A DNA stretch of 16,639 nucleotides from the NCBI GenBank assembly GCA_964554105.1, contig CAZKNF010000075.1, forward strand, positions 1-16,639. The letters run 5' to 3'. This DNA is from CAZKNF01 sp964554105 (lineage in GTDB: Bacteria > Bacteroidota > Rhodothermia > Rhodothermales > VXPQ01). Position 1 is the first letter of the stretch, and every line of letters begins with the position of its first letter. The position numbers and the translations under genes are program-made. Shown one piece after another: positions 13,744-16,639 of this stretch. The notes beneath the pieces were generated by a model. The model worked only from the letters and a program-made list of their open reading frames with translations. It was not told the DNA's origin and searched no databases.

Positions 13744-14326
13744 CCGTGGGTTCGGCTATGAGTTCGATGTTGAAACCGCCCACTTCCTTGAGCAGATCGG
13801 CGGCAGTATCCTCGTCGAATTTTCTGTCGCTGGCGGCGATGTGCAGAAAAAACGCATCATCCGATGACCTCTCGAAATTGCGCGAATAAAACAACGGGTT
13901 GTACGGGCGGGGCAATCCGTTCAAGGCCAGCATGCCGATCACAGCGCCGAAGGCCGAGAACAGTACCGTCAGCTCGAACATTATGGGAATCGACGGCTCC
14001 ACCGCGAAGAATGGCTTCCCACTGATGTTGAGCGGGTAGTCGACGCCGCCGGTCCACCATTGGAGCCAGTAAGCGAGCGCAAACCCGGTAATGCCGCCGC
14101 CCAGCGTGAAGTATCCGACCTTCGACTGACCCATTCCCATAGCTCTATCCATCCCGTGGATGGGGAATGGGGAATGCGTGTCAAAATGACGGTATCCTTC
14201 GCTGCGAATGCGCTCCGCCGCGTGGACGAGCGTGCCGGGATCCGAGAACTCCGCGAGGATGCCGTAGACCGGCTCGCTCTCGTAGATCCCCATGGAAGCC
14301 TTGATTTCACTAAGCAGTCGTTTCAT
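13736..14326 (-). CDS. actD: Alternative complex III subunit ActD (DUF3341)
   Basis: ActD is a small membrane subunit of ACIII with two helices. The 196-residue protein starts with a soluble domain (VYGILAEFSDPGTLVHAAERI at residues 20-40), then GYRHFDTHSPFPIHGMDRAMGM (44-65), which is the family signature. The two helices are at about 70-90 (VGYFTLGGGITGFALAYWLQ) and 112-134 (IPIMFELTVLFSAFGAVIGML), followed by GLPRPYNPLF, again typical. A C-terminal soluble part with FFLHIAASDRKFDEDTA ends the protein. It carries no redox motif and probably has a structural role. The ATG has GGAGGG upstream. It lies 33 bases after actC. Confidence 0.94.
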   Translation of the reverse strand: MKRLLSEIKASMGIYESEPVYGILAEFSDPGTLVHAAERIRSEGYRHFDTHSPFPIHGMDRAMGMGQSKVGYFTLGGGITGFALAYWLQWWTGGVDYPLNISGKPFFAVEPSIPIMFELTVLFSAFGAVIGMLALNGLPRPYNPLFYSRNFERSSDDAFFLHIAASDRKFDEDTAADLLKEVGGFNIELIAEPTES

Positions 14327-14359
14327 GGCGAGGTGTCCCTCCTAATCGAAGGCCTAAAC

Positions 14360-15829
14360 TCAGGAGCGCGGCGGATTATCTGTGTCGGTTTCTTGTGCCG
14401 GCTGGACGTACGGCACGTCATGCTCGTATTCATGGTCCCCATAAAAGTGAGGATCAGCTTCCGGCGTGACGCCCTTGATCTCAGCGATGGCTACCATCGG
14501 TATGAAGCGCAAGAAGAGGAGAAATAGTGTGAAGAAGAGGCCAAAGGAACCGACGAAGGTCAGCACATCGACCCACGTCGGTGTAAAGTAACCCCAGCTC
14601 GAAGGCAAATAGTCGCGGTGGAGCGATGTGACGGTGATCACGAAGCGTTCGAACCACATCCCGATATTGACGAAGATCGAGATCACGAACATCAGTGGAA
14701 TGTTGCGGCGGAGCCGTTTGAACCAGAACACCTGCGGAGCAATAAGATTGCAGGACATCATGATCCAGTAGGCCCACGCATACGGTCCCGTCGCGCGGTT
14801 GAGGAAAGCGAACTGCTCGTACTCGACCTGCGAGTACCACGCCATAAAGAATTCCGTAATGTACGCGAAGCCCACCATCGTGCCGGTCAGGAGAATGATG
14901 ATGTTCATCTTCTCGAGATGGTTCAGTGTGATCAGATCTTCGATGCCGTACACTTTCCGTGCGATCACGAGCAGCGTGACCACCATGGCAAATCCCGAGA
15001 AGATAGCTCCCGCGACGAAATAGGGAGGGAAGATCGTAGTATGCCAGCCAGGCACAACCGAGACGGCGAAGTCGAAAGACACAACCGAGTGCACTGACAG
15101 CACAAGCGGCGTAGCGAGGCCCGCGAGAAGCAGATAGGCCTTCTCATAGTTGCGCCAGTGGCGGTTGGCGCCGGTCCAACCGAGAGCGAAAAACCCGAGG
15201 ACGCGCTGACGCCAGAGTGATTTCGCACGATCGCGGAGGGTCGCCAGATCCGGCACGAGGCCAACGTACCAGAAGAGCAGCGAAACGATAAAATAGCTCG
15301 ATACGGCGAAGACGTCCCAGAGCAGCGGACTCTTAAACTGGGGCCACATCTCCATCTGATTTGGAATCGGGAGCGTCCAGTAGATCACCCAGACACGCCC
15401 GACGTGGATCGTCGGGAATAGCAGCGCGCACATGACAGCGAAAAGTGTCATGGCTTCCGCTGCACGATTTATCGACGTGCGCCACTTCTGGCGGAAAAGG
15501 AAGAGAATCGCCGAAATCAGCGTACCCGCGTGCCCGATACCGACCCAGAAGACAAAGTCGACAATGGGCCATCCCCAGCCAACCGGCTGATTGTTGCCCC
15601 AGACGCCGACGCCGTTCCACACCTGGTAGGCGATCATCACCAGGAGGTTCACGAGCATTAGAATGGCGACGGCGAAGGCCACATACCAAATTCTCGGCGG
15701 CTTCTTTTCAGAATGCCGTGCCACCAGCTCCGTAACCTCATGGAAGCTGAGATTGCCCGTTACGAGCGGCGGATCGGTGTAATGCCCGTCGCCCTCTACA
15801 GCGGCTATGTCGCTTGTTGTATCAGCCAT
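14360..15829 (-). CDS. actC: Alternative complex III subunit ActC (NrfD/PsrC-type quinol-oxidising subunit)
   Basis: ActC is the NrfD-family membrane subunit of ACIII that binds quinol next to the FeS subunit ActB. In 489 residues it has about ten predicted helices. Recognisable segments are an N-terminal soluble part with TGNLSFHEVTELV, the WPIVDFVFWVGIGHAGTLIS helix with its conserved His, the MCALLFPTIHVGRVWVIYW helix, FAVSSYFIVSLLFWYVGLVPD, the SVHSVVSFDFAVSVVPGWH loop, and NIGMWFERFVITVTSLHRDYL near the end. These are strong ActC markers. The soluble C-terminus is acidic and His-containing. It follows actB after 130 bases, a longer gap than expected within this operon, in which I see no gene or clear signal. 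Confidence 0.96.
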   Translation of the reverse strand: MADTTSDIAAVEGDGHYTDPPLVTGNLSFHEVTELVARHSEKKPPRIWYVAFAVAILMLVNLLVMIAYQVWNGVGVWGNNQPVGWGWPIVDFVFWVGIGHAGTLISAILFLFRQKWRTSINRAAEAMTLFAVMCALLFPTIHVGRVWVIYWTLPIPNQMEMWPQFKSPLLWDVFAVSSYFIVSLLFWYVGLVPDLATLRDRAKSLWRQRVLGFFALGWTGANRHWRNYEKAYLLLAGLATPLVLSVHSVVSFDFAVSVVPGWHTTIFPPYFVAGAIFSGFAMVVTLLVIARKVYGIEDLITLNHLEKMNIIILLTGTMVGFAYITEFFMAWYSQVEYEQFAFLNRATGPYAWAYWIMMSCNLIAPQVFWFKRLRRNIPLMFVISIFVNIGMWFERFVITVTSLHRDYLPSSWGYFTPTWVDVLTFVGSFGLFFTLFLLFLRFIPMVAIAEIKGVTPEADPHFYGDHEYEHDVPYVQPAQETDTDNPPRS

Positions 15830-15959
15830 TCGATAGCTAGATCATCATAAATTTCCGACCGGAGGACGTGGGCCGCGCCTGGGGGCTCTCCATGTCCTCG
15901 CGTCGCATTCACTCATCTCGAATCTACCATCACCCGTGTGCCGTCTGCTGCACGGTGAA

Positions 15960-16639
15960 CTACGTTGCTGCTTCCTCGCTCGGGTTGGTTACGCGGGCGA
16001 GATACGACGTCCGCGGCTTCGTATTCAGTTCGGCGAGCATTTCATATCGGCGGCTGTTTTGCCTCTCGCGAACGACGCGGCTATTCGGGTCATTCAGATC
16101 GCCGAAGGTAATCGCCTGTGCCGGGCACACCTGCTGACAGGCCGTCACCACCTCGCCGTCTCGTATCGCACGCTCCTCGATTTTCGCCTGACGCTGCTTG
16201 TCACGTATCCGCTGGACGCAGTAGGTGCATTTCTCCATCACTCCACGGAAACGAACGGTTACGTCGGGATTCTGGGTCATCTGGACCGACTGCGGCAGCG
16301 TGTTCGTCCAGTTGAAAAAATTGAAGCGGCGGACCTTATATGGGCAGTTGTTCGAGCAGTACCGGGTGCCGATGCAGCGGTTGTATACCATCTGATTCGT
16401 GCCATCGGCCGATTGGAACGTCGCAGCGACCGGACAGACAGACTCGCATGGTGCATTATCACAGTGCATGCAAAGGACAGGCTGCACTACCATCTCCGGC
16501 TCGTCGACATCCTCCTCATCGCTTACGAAGTACCGATCGATACGAATCCAGTGCATCTCCCGGCCGCGGCTCACCTCGTCCTTGCCAACCATCTGAACGT
16601 TGTTTTCGCTGTTGCACGCCACGACGCAGGCACTGCAAC
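15960..16639 (-). CDS. actB: Alternative complex III subunit ActB, C-terminal iron-sulfur part (5' end outside window)
   Basis: Only the last 226 codons are visible; the frame runs off the right edge with no start needed (in-frame CSACVVACN is read from the final bases). This part is the ferredoxin-like domain of ActB, which moves electrons from the quinol site. Cysteine groups in order are CSACVVACN, CMHCDNAPCESVCP, CIGTRYCSNNCP, then CTYC with CQQVCP. This matches the four-cluster arrangement of the family, three [4Fe-4S] and one [3Fe-4S]. The molybdopterin-like half of ActB and all of ActA should lie upstream, beyond 16639. Whether the two ActB halves are fused cannot be seen here. The end RVTNPSEEAAT is polar. 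Confidence 0.96.
   Translation of the reverse strand, partial: CSACVVACNSENNVQMVGKDEVSRGREMHWIRIDRYFVSDEEDVDEPEMVVQPVLCMHCDNAPCESVCPVAATFQSADGTNQMVYNRCIGTRYCSNNCPYKVRRFNFFNWTNTLPQSVQMTQNPDVTVRFRGVMEKCTYCVQRIRDKQRQAKIEERAIRDGEVVTACQQVCPAQAITFGDLNDPNSRVVRERQNSRRYEMLAELNTKPRTSYLARVTNPSEEAAT

Overview
The window looks like a chromosomal segment from a bacterium of the Rhodothermia / Rhodothermota lineage (formerly Bacteroidetes Order II, relatives of Rhodothermus and Salinibacter). This is inferred from three things: an alternative complex III (ACIII) operon joined to a caa3 oxidase whose subunit I carries the A2-type YSHPxV motif, the combination known from Rhodothermus marinus; a YbeY with Asp instead of the third metal-binding His, as I recall from Bacteroidetes relatives; and moderately GC-rich genes with acidic tails that suit a marine or salt-tolerant host. 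No rRNA, tRNA, CRISPR array, insertion sequence or phage gene was seen, and no gene-free stretch exceeds about 210 bases.

Left third (1-5097), mostly plus strand, housekeeping genes: a cold-shock protein with a good promoter and a long leader (1-589); an unrecognised gene translationally coupled to ybeY (747-1633); a short ribosome hibernation factor (1812-2126); metF on the minus strand (2161-3117); a divergently transcribed nucleosidase-like protein with a changed active site (3256-3867); and a DoxX-like membrane protein made of two ungapped tandem copies plus a C-terminal four-cysteine module (3937-5097).

Right two thirds (5105-16639), all minus strand, form one respiratory locus read from right to left: actB (3' part only), actC, actD, actE, actF, then a stem-loop and a 167-base gap, then an Fn3-like / transmembrane / RIPIDRAMEL-motif protein, a membrane-anchored SCO copper chaperone, coxB (CuA plus a fused cytochrome c), coxA, coxC, coxD, and finally a small possible membrane protein. 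Functionally, ACIII oxidises menaquinol through its FeS and haem subunits and passes electrons, probably through the haem of ActE, to the cytochrome c domain of CoxB. From there they go to CuA and the haem a / a3-CuB centre of CoxA. SCO would load CuA. The motif protein has no assigned job but sits between the two complexes.

The observations most worth following are the motif protein and its Fn3-like domain, degenerate 7-base tandem repeats in two intergenic gaps of the respiratory operon, the stem-loop between the act and cox halves, the perfectly phased duplication in the DoxX protein, the catalytic-residue changes in the nucleosidase, and the anti-Shine-Dalgarno segments in the cold-shock leader. 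I do not see a clearly new defence or mobile system here.
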